The notes under the pieces: model-generated | Databases searched by the model: none | What the model was told of the DNA's origin: nothing | The model's input: only the letters and a program-made list of their open reading frames with translations | Source: a virus | DNA length: 64,000 nt | Direction: 5' to 3' (one strand) | IMG/VR virus record: IMGVR_UViG_3300009182_000050 | Span: 1 to 64,000 of that record | Program-made: the position numbers and the translations under genes | Shown here: in pieces, positions 38,833 to 46,719 of the stretch | How the letters are laid out: each line of letters starts with the position of its first letter | How positions within the stretch are numbered: position 1 is the first letter of the stretch

Positions 38833-39023
38833 TAGACTCCAAACTCTTTTCTTCGTTCATTAGCGTAGAACCCACCAGCACGGAAAGTAACTGGAGTAGA
38901 TTCAAAAACGCGCTTAAGTTCCGCGTCACACTCTGGGCACTTAAAAACCTGCTGGTCTTCGTGAATTGAACGAACCTCTATATAGGTATGTCCGTTCTCA
39001 CAGATGAATTCATAACTAGGCAT
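38832..39023 (-). CDS. FmdB-type zinc-ribbon protein
   Basis: 63 residues from ATG 39023. MPSYEFICENGHTYIEVRS and FKCPECDAELKRVF form the regulatory zinc ribbon of the FmdB family. Longer in-frame extensions upstream lie inside the PP-loop gene and are not used. Overlaps that gene by 8 bp. Confidence 0.8.
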   Translation of the reverse strand: MPSYEFICENGHTYIEVRSIHEDQQVFKCPECDAELKRVFESTPVTFRAGGFYANERRKEFGV

Positions 39024-39867
39024 CAAGATTCTCCTCTGCTTTTGCTTTCTCAATCTCTTCGTCAATATCGCCATAATCAACAAAGCAGTTACATCCACCA
39101 ATATCAAACTCGTCAACAGTCGCTGGATTCTCTTGATTACGAATACGAAGTTCCTCAAGAGATAAATTCTTTTTAACACCCTTGACTTGTTCTTTTAATA
39201 TAGTCACATCTTTACCCAAGAACTCTTGAATCTCTTTTTCTTTTGCTTCCCATACTGCGTAACGCTCTGGCATAATCTGCAAAAGTTGTTTGAACTGACC
39301 TTGACCTGCACGCACGCAACCACCACCGCAATTGTTGTGTGAAAACCCTAAGTCATACAAGCGAGGAGTTTCAATACCTTCACTTTGGGCCCACTCAATT
39401 AATTGCTTCTTGTCAAGAAAAGGAGCATCAGTCAACGGTGCTTTTGCTGTGTAAGGAAGATAGTTATTGACAATAGCCGGTAGACGGTGAGTCTCTGACC
39501 AGTCAATACCTACATAAACAATAGTTTCCTCTGGTGGACAATTCTCCACAAGCCATTTACGCGCTGGCTTCTGCTTCAACTCGTGAGAGCACGAAGCTAA
39601 ACGAGAGTTCCCAAGGAAACGCTTATCCTTGAAAACTTGCCAGATGTCACGACCATCACGGAGTATTACAAGAGTTCCGCCAACATTCTTGGCAGCATCT
39701 TCAATGAAACGATAAGTATCCTCATCTTCGCCAACATGAGGGTCGTCAGTAAAACCCTTGACATCGCTAAATAGTAGATACAAATCTTTAGTCCCATACT
39801 GCTCAGCAACTCGCTTGGCACAAGCCCAAGAGCCAATACCACCGCTAAACATAACGACGTGTTTCAT
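39016..39867 (-). CDS. PAPS-reductase-family PP-loop ATP pyrophosphatase
   Basis: 283 residues. MFSGGIGSWACAKR is the PP-loop (SGGxxS), followed by LLFSDVKGF, ASCSHELKQKP, IDWSETHR and a CGGGC cluster with a further CNC near the C-terminus. The fold is shared by PAPS reductases, DndC-type phosphorothioation proteins and tRNA thiolases, which adenylate a substrate before sulfur chemistry. Phage homologues are common and their substrate is generally unknown. It lies directly after the ribonucleotide reductase gene. Confidence 0.8.
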   Translation of the reverse strand: MKHVVMFSGGIGSWACAKRVAEQYGTKDLYLLFSDVKGFTDDPHVGEDEDTYRFIEDAAKNVGGTLVILRDGRDIWQVFKDKRFLGNSRLASCSHELKQKPARKWLVENCPPEETIVYVGIDWSETHRLPAIVNNYLPYTAKAPLTDAPFLDKKQLIEWAQSEGIETPRLYDLGFSHNNCGGGCVRAGQGQFKQLLQIMPERYAVWEAKEKEIQEFLGKDVTILKEQVKGVKKNLSLEELRIRNQENPATVDEFDIGGCNCFVDYGDIDEEIEKAKAEENLDA

Positions 39868-39877
39868 TGTTTGTCCT

Positions 39878-41938
39878 TTATTTGTCTTTTGTATTCTCAG
39901 TGATTAGTTTAATCTCACAAGCGTCAGTTGTGCAATACGCCTCACCAATAGCATCGGCTGCCATACCTGCATAAACACCTGAGAAATCAATTGGGAACAA
40001 CTTAAGTTCGCCCTCTTCACGGTACTCATCTTCGGTAATCTGCGTGTAAGGCATCTGAGGATAAGTGAAGTTGCCAGACGGTAGAAATGAGACCGTCTTC
40101 AACTGACCGTCATACATATGAAGAACAGTACCAACGTGCTCTGCTTCAGTCTCTGGGTCAAATGAGATTGTCACGGATACAGAGTTGTCTGACCAATAAC
40201 GCTGTGCAGTCGCTGCAAGTGACATCTTCTCAAAGATTGTTACATCGCGTTCTGCACGCTCTGCATCAGACTTGATTGGGAAGAATACTACTGAGGTAGT
40301 ATCTGGAGATTCACTGGCTGGTTCAACTCGGTAGTTCGCCATTTTGAAAAGTGGGAGCATAGGGTCAGAATTTGCAAAGCGTATTGCTCGGTTGAAGAAC
40401 TTTCCACCTGGTGTCCAATGAACGCCGGGCGATTCACCAGCAAGGATTGATACTGTTCCTGAAGGCTTAACGGTTGTTGTCTTGATTGATTCACGAATAC
40501 CTAACCACTCTGAGTAAGTACTGTCGTATGACTGAACTGTATTGTATCCGGCATCCATCCACTCACGAAGAATTGGAAGACCATTAATGTCAGCAAAATT
40601 TGCTACGCCAGACATAGAAGTTCCGATGCGACGGTTGCGTTGCATAATTGCGTTTGTTTGTTCCCAGTGGGTTGGAAGAAGAGTTACAGTCTTAGCGTAG
40701 AGATAAGCAAACTTTAGAGTGCGCTTGTAGTCTTCAACACTCTCGTGACGATTGAGATAAGTCTCAACCAGTGTGCACATTTCGTAAGACTCTAGTGACT
40801 GCTCAGCACAAGGGTTGTATCCCATAATGCGATGGTCTTTGTTATTCTCTGGGTCAGCAAGACGACCATACTTCTTAGAGATATCCATCCAGATAACGCC
40901 CGGCTCACCGTTGCGAGCAATACCATCAACAATGTTTGACAAGTCCTTGCCAACTTCAACAGCAACAGAATTGTTTGACATCCAACCCCAGCCCGGAGCC
41001 TCTGCATCATATGAGTTGCGCTCAGGGAATACTTCAGCGTTCTTCAGGTTAAGGAAGTCTGGGTCATCAATAGAACCAATTAAGAGTTCTGCAGAGCGAC
41101 GAACATTTCCAGATACGACACATACACCAATGAGATTACCAATATCAGCAATATCCCTTTTCGTAACAAGTTCACCAGCACGCCCCTTGAATAGTTTGCG
41201 AATGTAATTATGTAGACGCTCAAGTGGAGCGTGACCTGCAGCCGTTCCACCAAAGGTAGCAATAGGTTCACCCTCTGGACGAATCGCTGAGTAATCAAAT
41301 TCGTAAGTTGATTGCTCTGACTTTAGGTAAGAGTTAATAAGTGCAACGGTTGATTCAACCCAACCCTCACGAGTATCTGGGATAGCAAAAACTTCTACAT
41401 CAGCCTTAGGTGCGTAGATAGTGAATTCCTTTTCAGCACCTTTATCATCAAAGCCCACACCAACACCAAGCATTGACGCTTCCATCAAGAAAGCAAATGG
41501 GGCCGCTGGATTGTTCTTGTTCATCTCAAGTGTAGAAACAAAAGCACAGTTCTGAAGAGCAGCTGAGTTCTTTTGAACATTGACAATAGGAGTTCCCATA
41601 ACCCAGAGTCCACGACCGGGAGGAGTCCACTTCAGATTGAACAGACGGTCAAATGCTTCCTTAGCAGAAGCGGAAGCCTTAGCATCAGACCACGGAAGAC
41701 GGTTTGTCTTGCAGTGCTCTTTCTGAAGTGAGTACATACCATTGATGACTCGCTCACAAACATCTACCCAAGTTTCTTTAGTTCCATCTTCCTTCTTGCG
41801 TGAGTAAGTACGCAGGAAAGTAATCTCACCTACAGAGTTTCCAGCAGCGTCACGATAACCAAACGGTGCTTTCTTATCCTTGTAGGAAGCAACAAATTCT
41901 TCGTTGAGACGGAAAGCAAACTGGACAGAAGTAGACAT
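39878..41938 (-). CDS. nrdJ: Adenosylcobalamin-dependent ribonucleoside-triphosphate reductase (class II)
   Basis: 686 residues, the length of the monomeric Lactobacillus-type enzyme. PPGRGLWVMGT, NCAFVSTLEM (first active-site Cys), VVSGNVRRSAELLIG, NPCAEQSLES (radical Cys and Glu), TVKPSGTVSILAGESPGVH and the C-terminal CTTDACEIK pair that re-reduces the active site are all present. It converts NTPs to dNTPs using vitamin B12, without oxygen dependence. No B12 riboswitch is visible in the 217-bp upstream gap. Confidence 0.93.
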   Translation of the reverse strand: MSTSVQFAFRLNEEFVASYKDKKAPFGYRDAAGNSVGEITFLRTYSRKKEDGTKETWVDVCERVINGMYSLQKEHCKTNRLPWSDAKASASAKEAFDRLFNLKWTPPGRGLWVMGTPIVNVQKNSAALQNCAFVSTLEMNKNNPAAPFAFLMEASMLGVGVGFDDKGAEKEFTIYAPKADVEVFAIPDTREGWVESTVALINSYLKSEQSTYEFDYSAIRPEGEPIATFGGTAAGHAPLERLHNYIRKLFKGRAGELVTKRDIADIGNLIGVCVVSGNVRRSAELLIGSIDDPDFLNLKNAEVFPERNSYDAEAPGWGWMSNNSVAVEVGKDLSNIVDGIARNGEPGVIWMDISKKYGRLADPENNKDHRIMGYNPCAEQSLESYEMCTLVETYLNRHESVEDYKRTLKFAYLYAKTVTLLPTHWEQTNAIMQRNRRIGTSMSGVANFADINGLPILREWMDAGYNTVQSYDSTYSEWLGIRESIKTTTVKPSGTVSILAGESPGVHWTPGGKFFNRAIRFANSDPMLPLFKMANYRVEPASESPDTTSVVFFPIKSDAERAERDVTIFEKMSLAATAQRYWSDNSVSVTISFDPETEAEHVGTVLHMYDGQLKTVSFLPSGNFTYPQMPYTQITEDEYREEGELKLFPIDFSGVYAGMAADAIGEAYCTTDACEIKLITENTKDK

Positions 41939-42155
41939 AAATTAATCCCTAAAAGTTGATTGGTATTTAGAACAGAACTCAAATACTAGCACTTCATACC
42001 TTAGGGGTATTTGATTGGAGTAGCAAGTACTACTTTACTTTTTATATTTTTGTCCATAAAACTAAGAACTAACAACATCAGTATTTGCTTAGGTACTTAA
42101 AACAAACTGTTCTAATTTATTAAGCATATTTTCTTTGTAGCAAATACTGTCTAAC
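41939..42155 (-). promoter_or_regulatory. Leader region of nrdJ
   Basis: This 217-bp AT-rich gap repeats the word CAAATACT/AGTATTTG four times in both orientations (near 41983, 42021, 42080 and 42144). No clear sigma-70 promoter, NrdR box or riboswitch core is recognised. The repeats may be regulator sites. Confidence 0.35.
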
Positions 42156-42389
42156 TTACTGAGAATCTCTAACACTTTTTCGCAAGTAAATACGTTCCTT
42201 ATCTATGCGTTCAATCTCTGCAAGAATGACATCTTTATCTAAACCAGTGTCGCGAATAATCTCTTTCAAAAAACTATCTTGAAGACTGTGAACTATGCTC
42301 GCATAAAATCCAACAGACATATAGCTTTGCAAAGAAAGATAAGCGTGGACAATACCTAAAGAATATTCGTTAAGGATTTCACTAGACAT
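42156..42389 (-). CDS. Small helical protein of unknown function
   Basis: 77 residues from ATG 42389, eight bases after GGAG. Mainly helical (EILNEYSLGIVHAYLSLQSY, DKDVILAEIERIDKERIYL). Not recognised. Last gene of the small-protein operon. Confidence 0.5.
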   Translation of the reverse strand: MSSEILNEYSLGIVHAYLSLQSYMSVGFYASIVHSLQDSFLKEIIRDTGLDKDVILAEIERIDKERIYLRKSVRDSQ

Positions 42390-42394
42390 AGATA

Positions 42395-42820
42395 CTAAAA
42401 ATCTCCTGGCTGAACTTGAAGACACTTCAAGCCAATCTCTCGCCACATATCTACAACTTGATTACGGTCATCAAAAACACAAAGCACATCATAAAGAGGT
42501 TCAATAAAGCGTTCATAAATCTCACGCTTAACAATTGAATCTTCACGAAAATCTTTAGAGCCTCGCATAAAAAGTTTTACATAAGGAGGACAGTGAAGAC
42601 GAAGCCACTCGCTGGTGACATCTTGCGAATCATCATTGCGACCGGACACAATGAGAATCTTGTAGCCCTGAAGCCATAAACATTTAATAACTTCAATCAC
42701 TGCTGTATCTGCTGCATCTGTATGAGCCTTCTCATACTCAAACCAGTCACGGTCTACGCGGTGAGCAACCGTGCCATCAATATCAACAATGATTGCTTTT
42801 TCTCTCTTCACGATTCCCAC
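42395..42820 (-). CDS. HAD phosphatase (polynucleotide 3'-phosphatase type)
   Basis: 141 residues from GTG 42820 (GTG 42811 is possible). AIIVDIDGTVAHRV is the HAD nucleophile motif, ILIVSGRNDDSQ motif II and VFDDRNQVVDMW motif IV. The arrangement matches the phosphatase domain of phage polynucleotide kinases, without a kinase domain. It may repair 3' ends of RNA or DNA. Confidence 0.8.
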   Translation of the reverse strand: MGIVKREKAIIVDIDGTVAHRVDRDWFEYEKAHTDAADTAVIEVIKCLWLQGYKILIVSGRNDDSQDVTSEWLRLHCPPYVKLFMRGSKDFREDSIVKREIYERFIEPLYDVLCVFDDRNQVVDMWREIGLKCLQVQPGDF

Positions 42821-42903
42821 TCACATTTCTTACAGCCATCGCCATACGCTTTGTTATGTTCACAATACCAAAGTGGTTCATCGTCTAAAACTTCAGTGCT
42901 CAT
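42808..42903 (-). CDS. 31-residue Cys/His mini-protein
   Basis: ATG 42903 lies seven bases after AGGAG on the minus strand. The product has WYCEHNKAYGDGCKKCEWES, three Cys and one His in a zinc-knuckle arrangement. It overlaps the phosphatase start by 13 bp. Confidence 0.55.
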   Translation of the reverse strand: MSTEVLDDEPLWYCEHNKAYGDGCKKCEWES

Positions 42904-42905
42904 CT

Positions 42906-43322
42906 TTATTCTCCTGATGCGTAACTAAACCAAGCGTCAATAAACTCTTGGAAAGTTCTACCTTTAATATCTTGCGTAGGACCTGACTCAGTTAAAAGTT
43001 CGTAGTAGTAAACCTGCCTTGTGCTGGTGTCACCATAACCAAGAATAACCGTAAAGTCTTCCTTACAGCCTAAAGCTGCTAGTGCTTTCATCTGACCGGA
43101 TAGACGATTAACTTTTGGAACATCTCCCTGACCATCCCAGTGCTTCATCTCCACAACAAGAAAATGACTCCTACGCTCAGCAAAGAAAGGAGTGAACCCA
43201 TCCATATCTGACATAGTGCATTTGTTGCCCCAGTTCTCAGTGAAGCCCCACTCATCCCATAACCAGGTGTTACGAAGATGAGCGTTCATATCTCGCATAT
43301 AGTGTGTATCGTCATTTGTCAT
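42906..43322 (-). CDS. Putative PD-(D/E)XK-type nuclease
   Basis: 138 residues. SDMDGFTPFFAERRSHFLVV leads into VEMKHWDG: an Asp followed by E-x-K on a strand, the catalytic core of small PD-(D/E)XK nucleases such as VRR-NUC proteins. Followed by YGDTSTRQVYYYEL. The assignment is motif-based only. Confidence 0.5.
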   Translation of the reverse strand: MTNDDTHYMRDMNAHLRNTWLWDEWGFTENWGNKCTMSDMDGFTPFFAERRSHFLVVEMKHWDGQGDVPKVNRLSGQMKALAALGCKEDFTVILGYGDTSTRQVYYYELLTESGPTQDIKGRTFQEFIDAWFSYASGE

Positions 43323-43542
43323 TTGTTTTTATCTTTCTTCTCCACTGTCTAAATGATTTAATATAAACAATTGAATATGCAACTGCCATAAAAATAAAAC
43401 CATACTGCTTGGTCACTATTGAATAGACAATCCAGATGCACTCATTTACTAAGAGGACAAGCCAACCCCAAACGGTCTGTCTACCGACAAAAAAGATTCC
43501 AGTTACACCAATGATGCCTAGTACATAAGACCAATATGTCAT
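43312..43542 (-). CDS. Small multi-pass membrane protein (PnuC-like fragment)
   Basis: 76 residues with three hydrophobic segments (YVLGIIGVTGIFFVG, GWLVLLVNECIWIVYSIV, FIFMAVAYSIVYIKSF) and a basic tail. The N-E-x-x-W pattern resembles a half-size PnuC-type transporter. Overlaps both neighbours. Confidence 0.5.
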   Translation of the reverse strand: MTYWSYVLGIIGVTGIFFVGRQTVWGWLVLLVNECIWIVYSIVTKQYGFIFMAVAYSIVYIKSFRQWRRKIKTNDK

Positions 43543-43646
43543 TGCTTTTTCTTTTTATTATTTAAGTAGTTAACTAGATTCACAATAGAATTCAATGCAA
43601 CAAAAAATAAAATAAGTACCTCTGTGACGGTTGATGCTAGTTTCAT
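43539..43646 (-). CDS. 35-residue membrane mini-protein
   Basis: ATG 43646 follows AAGGATAAAA. One membrane helix (VTEVLILFFVALNSIVNLV) and a C-terminal NNKKKKQ. Overlaps the next gene by 4 bp (ATGA) and the previous one by 4 bp. Confidence 0.55.
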   Translation of the reverse strand: MKLASTVTEVLILFFVALNSIVNLVNYLNNKKKKQ

Positions 43647-43777
43647 TTTTTATCCTTCTTATTTTTGTGTTCTCTATAGTCTTCCCAAACCATAATAGTC
43701 ATAGAGATAAACAAGCAAGCATAAGCAATCGCTAAACCTGCACAGATAATCCCGCCAAGAATATTGTCCCAAGTCAT
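43643..43777 (-). CDS. 44-residue membrane mini-protein
   Basis: One long hydrophobic helix (ILGGIICAGLAIAYACLFIS) followed by a charged HKNKKDKK tail. Linked by ATGA overlaps to both neighbours, so probably translated by reinitiation. Confidence 0.55.
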   Translation of the reverse strand: MTWDNILGGIICAGLAIAYACLFISMTIMVWEDYREHKNKKDKK

Positions 43778-44004
43778 CTTGGAAAATTCTTTAACGCGTT
43801 TTCGTTGACTTCTGCCCACCACTTTTTAATAGCTTTTCTTGTTCTCCAGTTAGAGATAAAAGATTTCATCCAGTTAGATTCCCATCTGTCATACTGCTCT
43901 TGATTCATTGAGTCTGCTTGCTTCTGTCCAAGAGGACAACTTCTACACCGAATTGCGTAAGCCTTACCGTGAATACAAAACCAAAGTTCTGGGTCTTTAA
44001 TCAT
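43774..44004 (-). CDS. Small Cys-containing protein
   Basis: 76 residues. ELWFCIHGKAYAIRCRSCPL holds three Cys and a His; the rest is a tryptophan- and lysine-rich helical part. Part of the coupled mini-gene operon. Confidence 0.5.
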   Translation of the reverse strand: MIKDPELWFCIHGKAYAIRCRSCPLGQKQADSMNQEQYDRWESNWMKSFISNWRTRKAIKKWWAEVNENALKNFPR

Positions 44005-44252
44005 CAGTCACCAAAATCAAACTGTAAAGTTTCAGGAATATCTAAAGTTTCCTCTATATAGATACCATCTACAATCTTTCGGGTATCACAAGGAAACTGA
44101 GCATTGTGTTCAGGATTCTTGGGGTCACGACAAATAATGCACCAATCATAAAACTGCTGATGCATCTCTCGGATTTTTTGAATAATCTCTTCATTCTTTT
44201 GAGCTTTGTAAATATCAAGCCACTTCTTTGTATAGTCTGGAGGCAGAGTCAT
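44004..44252 (-). CDS. Small zinc-knuckle-like protein
   Basis: 82 residues. A helical start (IIQKIREMHQQFYDWC) and CIICRDPKNPEHNAQFPC, a CxxC...H...C set. Similar in layout to the protein at 44564-44776 (helix, then Cys cluster containing FPC/YPC), so the two may be paralogues. Confidence 0.5.
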   Translation of the reverse strand: MTLPPDYTKKWLDIYKAQKNEEIIQKIREMHQQFYDWCIICRDPKNPEHNAQFPCDTRKIVDGIYIEETLDIPETLQFDFGD

Positions 44253-44407
44253 TTTTTATCCTTACCCCTACTTTTTTGTTTATCTTCAACAAATCTAGTA
44301 CAACTACAATCAAAACAGTTTGCCATCATTAAAAGATGTTGAGATTCCGGATGGCCGCAGTCGCAGGGTAGGTCTGGAAGTTTTGAGTTAGAAGTTTTAC
44401 GCTTCAC
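44249..44407 (-). CDS. 52-residue zinc-finger mini-protein
   Basis: GTG 44407 lies seven bases after AGAGG. LPCDCGHPESQH and ANCFDCSC form a six-Cys/two-His cluster; the tail is lysine-rich. ATGA overlap with the next gene. Confidence 0.55.
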   Translation of the reverse strand: MKRKTSNSKLPDLPCDCGHPESQHLLMMANCFDCSCTRFVEDKQKSRGKDKK

Positions 44408-44567
44408 TAGATTCCTCTTCTAGTAAAAAGTCAGTCCACTCTGGGATATAACTTTCAATCAATATTCCTAGTTCATTACAATTGTCGTGCTTGGTGCAAG
44501 AGTTTAAGTCAATAACTTTATCTAGTATGTTTCCAACAATTCGTTCTCTAATCTCATTGTTGGTCAT
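44397..44567 (-). CDS. 56-residue acidic mini-protein
   Basis: Starts in an ATGA overlap with the gene upstream. Helical first part (NEIRERIVGNILDKVI), CTKHDNC, then an acidic tail. Similar short proteins follow one another here. Confidence 0.5.
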   Translation of the reverse strand: MTNNEIRERIVGNILDKVIDLNSCTKHDNCNELGILIESYIPEWTDFLLEEESSEA

Positions 44568-44776
44568 TGCTCATCGTCTAACGCTTCAATAGTTGGGCAC
44601 GGATAAATGTGGTCACATCCTACACAGTCACCTGTGTCTGGGTATTCGTAATGCAACTCACGCACTCGCTCAATGGCTTCAGTCTTTTGCTTGTTTAGTT
44701 CTATATAGTGAACAGCAGTTGCGTTCCAGTCAACTTCACCAACATCAATAGTTTCAATTTTTTTCGGTGTCGTCAT
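44564..44776 (-). CDS. Small Cys-cluster protein
   Basis: 70 residues. Helix NKQKTEAIERVRELHYEY followed by DCVGCDHIYPCPT. See 44004-44252 for a likely paralogue. Overlaps the upstream gene by 23 bp. Confidence 0.5.
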   Translation of the reverse strand: MTTPKKIETIDVGEVDWNATAVHYIELNKQKTEAIERVRELHYEYPDTGDCVGCDHIYPCPTIEALDDEQ

Positions 44777-44942
44777 TTAGAATCCTAGAAACTTCCTCTG
44801 CCGAAATAAGGTGCTGGTTAACTACAGGGTCACGCTCAATAGAACGCTTAACTAAATCCTTGAGACGCGCAATGGTCTTTTCAAACTTATCAATCTGCTT
44901 GAGATAGTAAGTTTCGGTAGCGTACTTCTTTCTCTCAGTCAT
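44754..44942 (-). CDS. Small coiled-coil protein
   Basis: 62 residues, predominantly a charged helix (YYLKQIDKFEKTIARLKDLV). ATGA overlap with the XRE regulator gene upstream. Function unknown. Confidence 0.48.
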   Translation of the reverse strand: MTERKKYATETYYLKQIDKFEKTIARLKDLVKRSIERDPVVNQHLISAEEVSRILNDDTEKN

Positions 44943-45223
44943 ACTTGAACAGACCCTTCCTTCTCTATGAGTTCGCTTAGTTCTAATTCTAAGGACTTGT
45001 CCATACTAAAGGCTGTAGCAACAAGCAACTCTGAGACAGAGATGTTAAGAGCTCGACAAATGTTCTCCAGCAACTCTGAAGAAACTTCTTTAAGCCCTCG
45101 CTCAACTTCGCTGAGATAACCAAGAGACATAAAGGAATTCTTTGCAATCACGCGCATAGTGCGATTATTCTTATCTCGCTCTGCACGGATTGCCTGACCT
45201 AAAGCTTCTCTAAGTAATGTCAT
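44939..45223 (-). CDS. XRE-family transcriptional regulator
   Basis: 94 residues. LGQAIRAERDKNNRTMRVIA, then FMSLGYLSEVERGLKEVS and LLENICRALNISVSELL form a five-helix Cro/C1-type DNA-binding domain like those of ClgR/Rv-type actinobacterial regulators. It is at the promoter end of the minus-strand operon and might control it or the divergent gene at 45503. Confidence 0.8.
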   Translation of the reverse strand: MTLLREALGQAIRAERDKNNRTMRVIAKNSFMSLGYLSEVERGLKEVSSELLENICRALNISVSELLVATAFSMDKSLELELSELIEKEGSVQV

Positions 45224-45441
45224 TGTGTAGGTGGTTCCTGTCTAGTTCGGTAAATATCTGTTAGAGAATCAACAACTGCGTAAGTTGCTTCAAAAAAATC
45301 TGCTGTTGTGACTGCCAAATCAGATGGGTGATGCTTCTGAGATTTATCATTCTTGTATCGCTGTCTAAAGAAAGCCTCGTGTGCTTTGTTCACAAAAGAA
45401 ATGTACTCATCAATTGTCATATAAACATCTGGTTTTCTCAT
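45220..45441 (-). CDS. Unknown small protein
   Basis: 73 residues, helical (YISFVNKAHEAFFRQRY, ADFFEATYAVVDSLTDIY). First gene of the leftward operon; its stop overlaps the XRE start by 4 bp. Not recognised. Confidence 0.5.
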   Translation of the reverse strand: MRKPDVYMTIDEYISFVNKAHEAFFRQRYKNDKSQKHHPSDLAVTTADFFEATYAVVDSLTDIYRTRQEPPTQ

Positions 45442-45466
45442 ATCTGTATGTTAGATGATTGTGTCG

Positions 45467-45496
45467 TTGCTTGCAAGTATCGGGGTGGGGTATTGT
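45467..45496 (+). promoter_or_regulatory. Promoter giving a leaderless mRNA
   Basis: TTGCTT (45467-45472), 18 bp, TATTGT (45491-45496); the ATG at 45503 is seven bases further on, at the expected start of transcription. There is no ribosome site. Confidence 0.5.
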
Positions 45497-45502
45497 TTGA
45501 AT

Positions 45503-46270
45503 ATGAATGAAATTAATAAAAATGAAACAGTTTGTGTGTCTTGGTGTCACCACGGTCAAGTGGATGCCTTCTTTGCTCACTCTATGATAGACCTTATCCG
45601 GACAAGAAGTGAGAAGATTAAAAACTTCCACGATATTCTAGGAACTGGTCTTCTAGCCAAAAGTCGTAATATCTTGGTTAACTCTTTTTTGGAGAATACG
45701 GAAGATGACTGGCTGCTTCTTGTGGACTCTGATGAATATATAACGGTAGATGCTTTTGACAAGCTTATGTCAGTGGCAGATAAAGATAAGTATCGTATTA
45801 TATCAGGTTTGTGTTTTTCTGCAAGTCCTGCTACGGATGGGGCTTTGATGCCAACTCCTACGCCAACAATTTATATTATAGATGAAGAGCAGGGATTCCT
45901 GGTTCCATATCTGGACTACCCTAAAAATAGCCTTGTGGAGATTGATTCAGCAGGAACAGGCTGTTTGCTTATACATCGCAGTGTTTTAGAGGAAATGCGG
46001 AAAGAATATAGCGGTGCAACTGGTGATAAGTGGTGCTGGTTCCAAGACGGTCCAGTTGAGGATAATGGTGTCGTGGAGTGGATATCTGAAGACCTTATGT
46101 TCTGCCGCAGGGTAAAAGGTATTGGAGTGAAGATTTTTGCCCATACAGGTGCACTTTTCCCACATCACAAGGACTTTTGGCTACTTGAGTCGCATTATGA
46201 CAGTTGGTATGCAGATACTAAGGCTACCCTGCTTAATCGTAGAGAACGCAGAAAAAAGTCTAAATCTTGA
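45503..46270 (+). CDS. Putative glycosyltransferase (GT-A type)
   Basis: 255 residues. CVSWCHHGQVDAFFAHSMID opens the fold; GLLAKSRNILVNSFLENTED and LLLVDSDEYIT give the donor site with a DSD metal motif; EIDSAGTGCLLIHRSVLEEM is the conserved acceptor-side strand of GT2-like phage enzymes; WISEDLMFCRRV carries the acidic catalytic residue. Start 45503 is chosen over 45455 on promoter spacing. Confidence 0.75.
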   Translation: MNEINKNETVCVSWCHHGQVDAFFAHSMIDLIRTRSEKIKNFHDILGTGLLAKSRNILVNSFLENTEDDWLLLVDSDEYITVDAFDKLMSVADKDKYRIISGLCFSASPATDGALMPTPTPTIYIIDEEQGFLVPYLDYPKNSLVEIDSAGTGCLLIHRSVLEEMRKEYSGATGDKWCWFQDGPVEDNGVVEWISEDLMFCRRVKGIGVKIFAHTGALFPHHKDFWLLESHYDSWYADTKATLLNRRERRKKSKS

Positions 46271-46321
46271 GTTTAACTAGTTAGTTATACTAGGGAAAAG
46301 ATAATAATTCCCTGAAGACTG

Positions 46322-46350
46322 GCCGGCTGGAAACAGCTGGCTTTTCTTTT
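46322..46350 (+). terminator. Rho-independent terminator
   Basis: GCCGGCTG, GAAA tetraloop, CAGCTGGC and TTTTCTTTT. Ends the 45.5 kb gene. Confidence 0.85.
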
Positions 46351-46353
46351 GCC

Positions 46354-46362
46354 TGTGGATAA
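46354..46362 (-). promoter_or_regulatory. DnaA box
   Basis: TGTGGATAA, perfect match to TTATCCACA on the minus strand, inside CTGTGGATAACTTT. Confidence 0.55.
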
Positions 46363-46368
46363 CTTTTT

Positions 46369-46470
46369 GGGGTTGGAGGATTTTGGGGGGTTATAGGGGG
46401 TAGATTGGGGGGTTGGAAATCAGTTTTCTGGGGTCAGAGGAGGGGGTGCTAGACGTGGTAGAAGAGGGGG
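46369..46470 (+). other. G-run cluster (possible G-quadruplex)
   Basis: Seven runs of four to six G at 46369, 46385, 46396, 46407, 46430, 46442 and 46466, all on the plus strand. Three consecutive runs have loops of 5-6 nt; the fourth needs a longer loop, so the quadruplex would be non-canonical. Confidence 0.5.
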
Positions 46471-46537
46471 TAAATTGAAAGATACTATCGGGAAAAATGT
46501 AGTTGCGATGAAAAAAATTGGATAGTAAGACTATAAA

Positions 46538-46645
46538 AACTATATATGCATATTGCATATACTACTTTATTTCTACTACGCGCGTACGCGCACGCGTATG
46601 GGGTACTGAAAAAGTTAGTTGGATATGCAATATGCATATATAGTT
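46538..46645. repeat. 23-bp perfect inverted repeat with palindromic GC core
   Basis: Left arm 46538-46560 and right arm 46623-46645 are exact reverse complements (centred words TATATGCATATTGCATAT). The 62-bp spacer contains CGCGCGTACGCGCACGCGT, alternating purine-pyrimidine with a perfect 12-bp palindrome. With a 2-nt bulge the pairing extends further outward by CTATAA/TTATAG. Capable of a large cruciform. Confidence 0.85.
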
Positions 46646-46686
46646 TATAGTTTGCTAAGGTATATAGTTTGTGCTAGGATGTTGGC

Positions 46687-46695
46687 TGTGGATAA
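46687..46695 (-). promoter_or_regulatory. DnaA box
   Basis: Second TGTGGATAA of the region, again in the context CTGTGGATAACTTT. Confidence 0.55.
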
Positions 46696-46719
46696 CTTTA
46701 AGAAGAAAAGGTTGGAAGT

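Larger units (their letters stand above)
46296..46719. other. Candidate replication origin / strand-switch region
   Basis: Non-coding, 424 bp, between mostly leftward genes (28.5-45.4 kb) and only rightward genes (46.7-64 kb). Contents in order: GGGAA/TTCCC hairpin, terminator, DnaA box (46354-46362), seven G-runs (46369-46470), the word AAGATACTAT, a 23-bp inverted repeat flanking a GCGCGTACGCGC palindrome, TATAGTTT repeats, and a second DnaA box (46687-46695). AT-rich and G-rich strands side by side plus DnaA boxes are typical of origins. Inference; no replication data. Confidence 0.55.

Noticed and set aside
41939-42155. Cobalamin riboswitch before the B12-dependent reductase
   Set aside because: No B12-box-like core could be seen in the 217-bp gap.
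46385-46412. Canonical G-quadruplex
   Set aside because: Only three runs have short loops; the fourth run needs a loop above seven nucleotides, so it is listed only as a G-run cluster.
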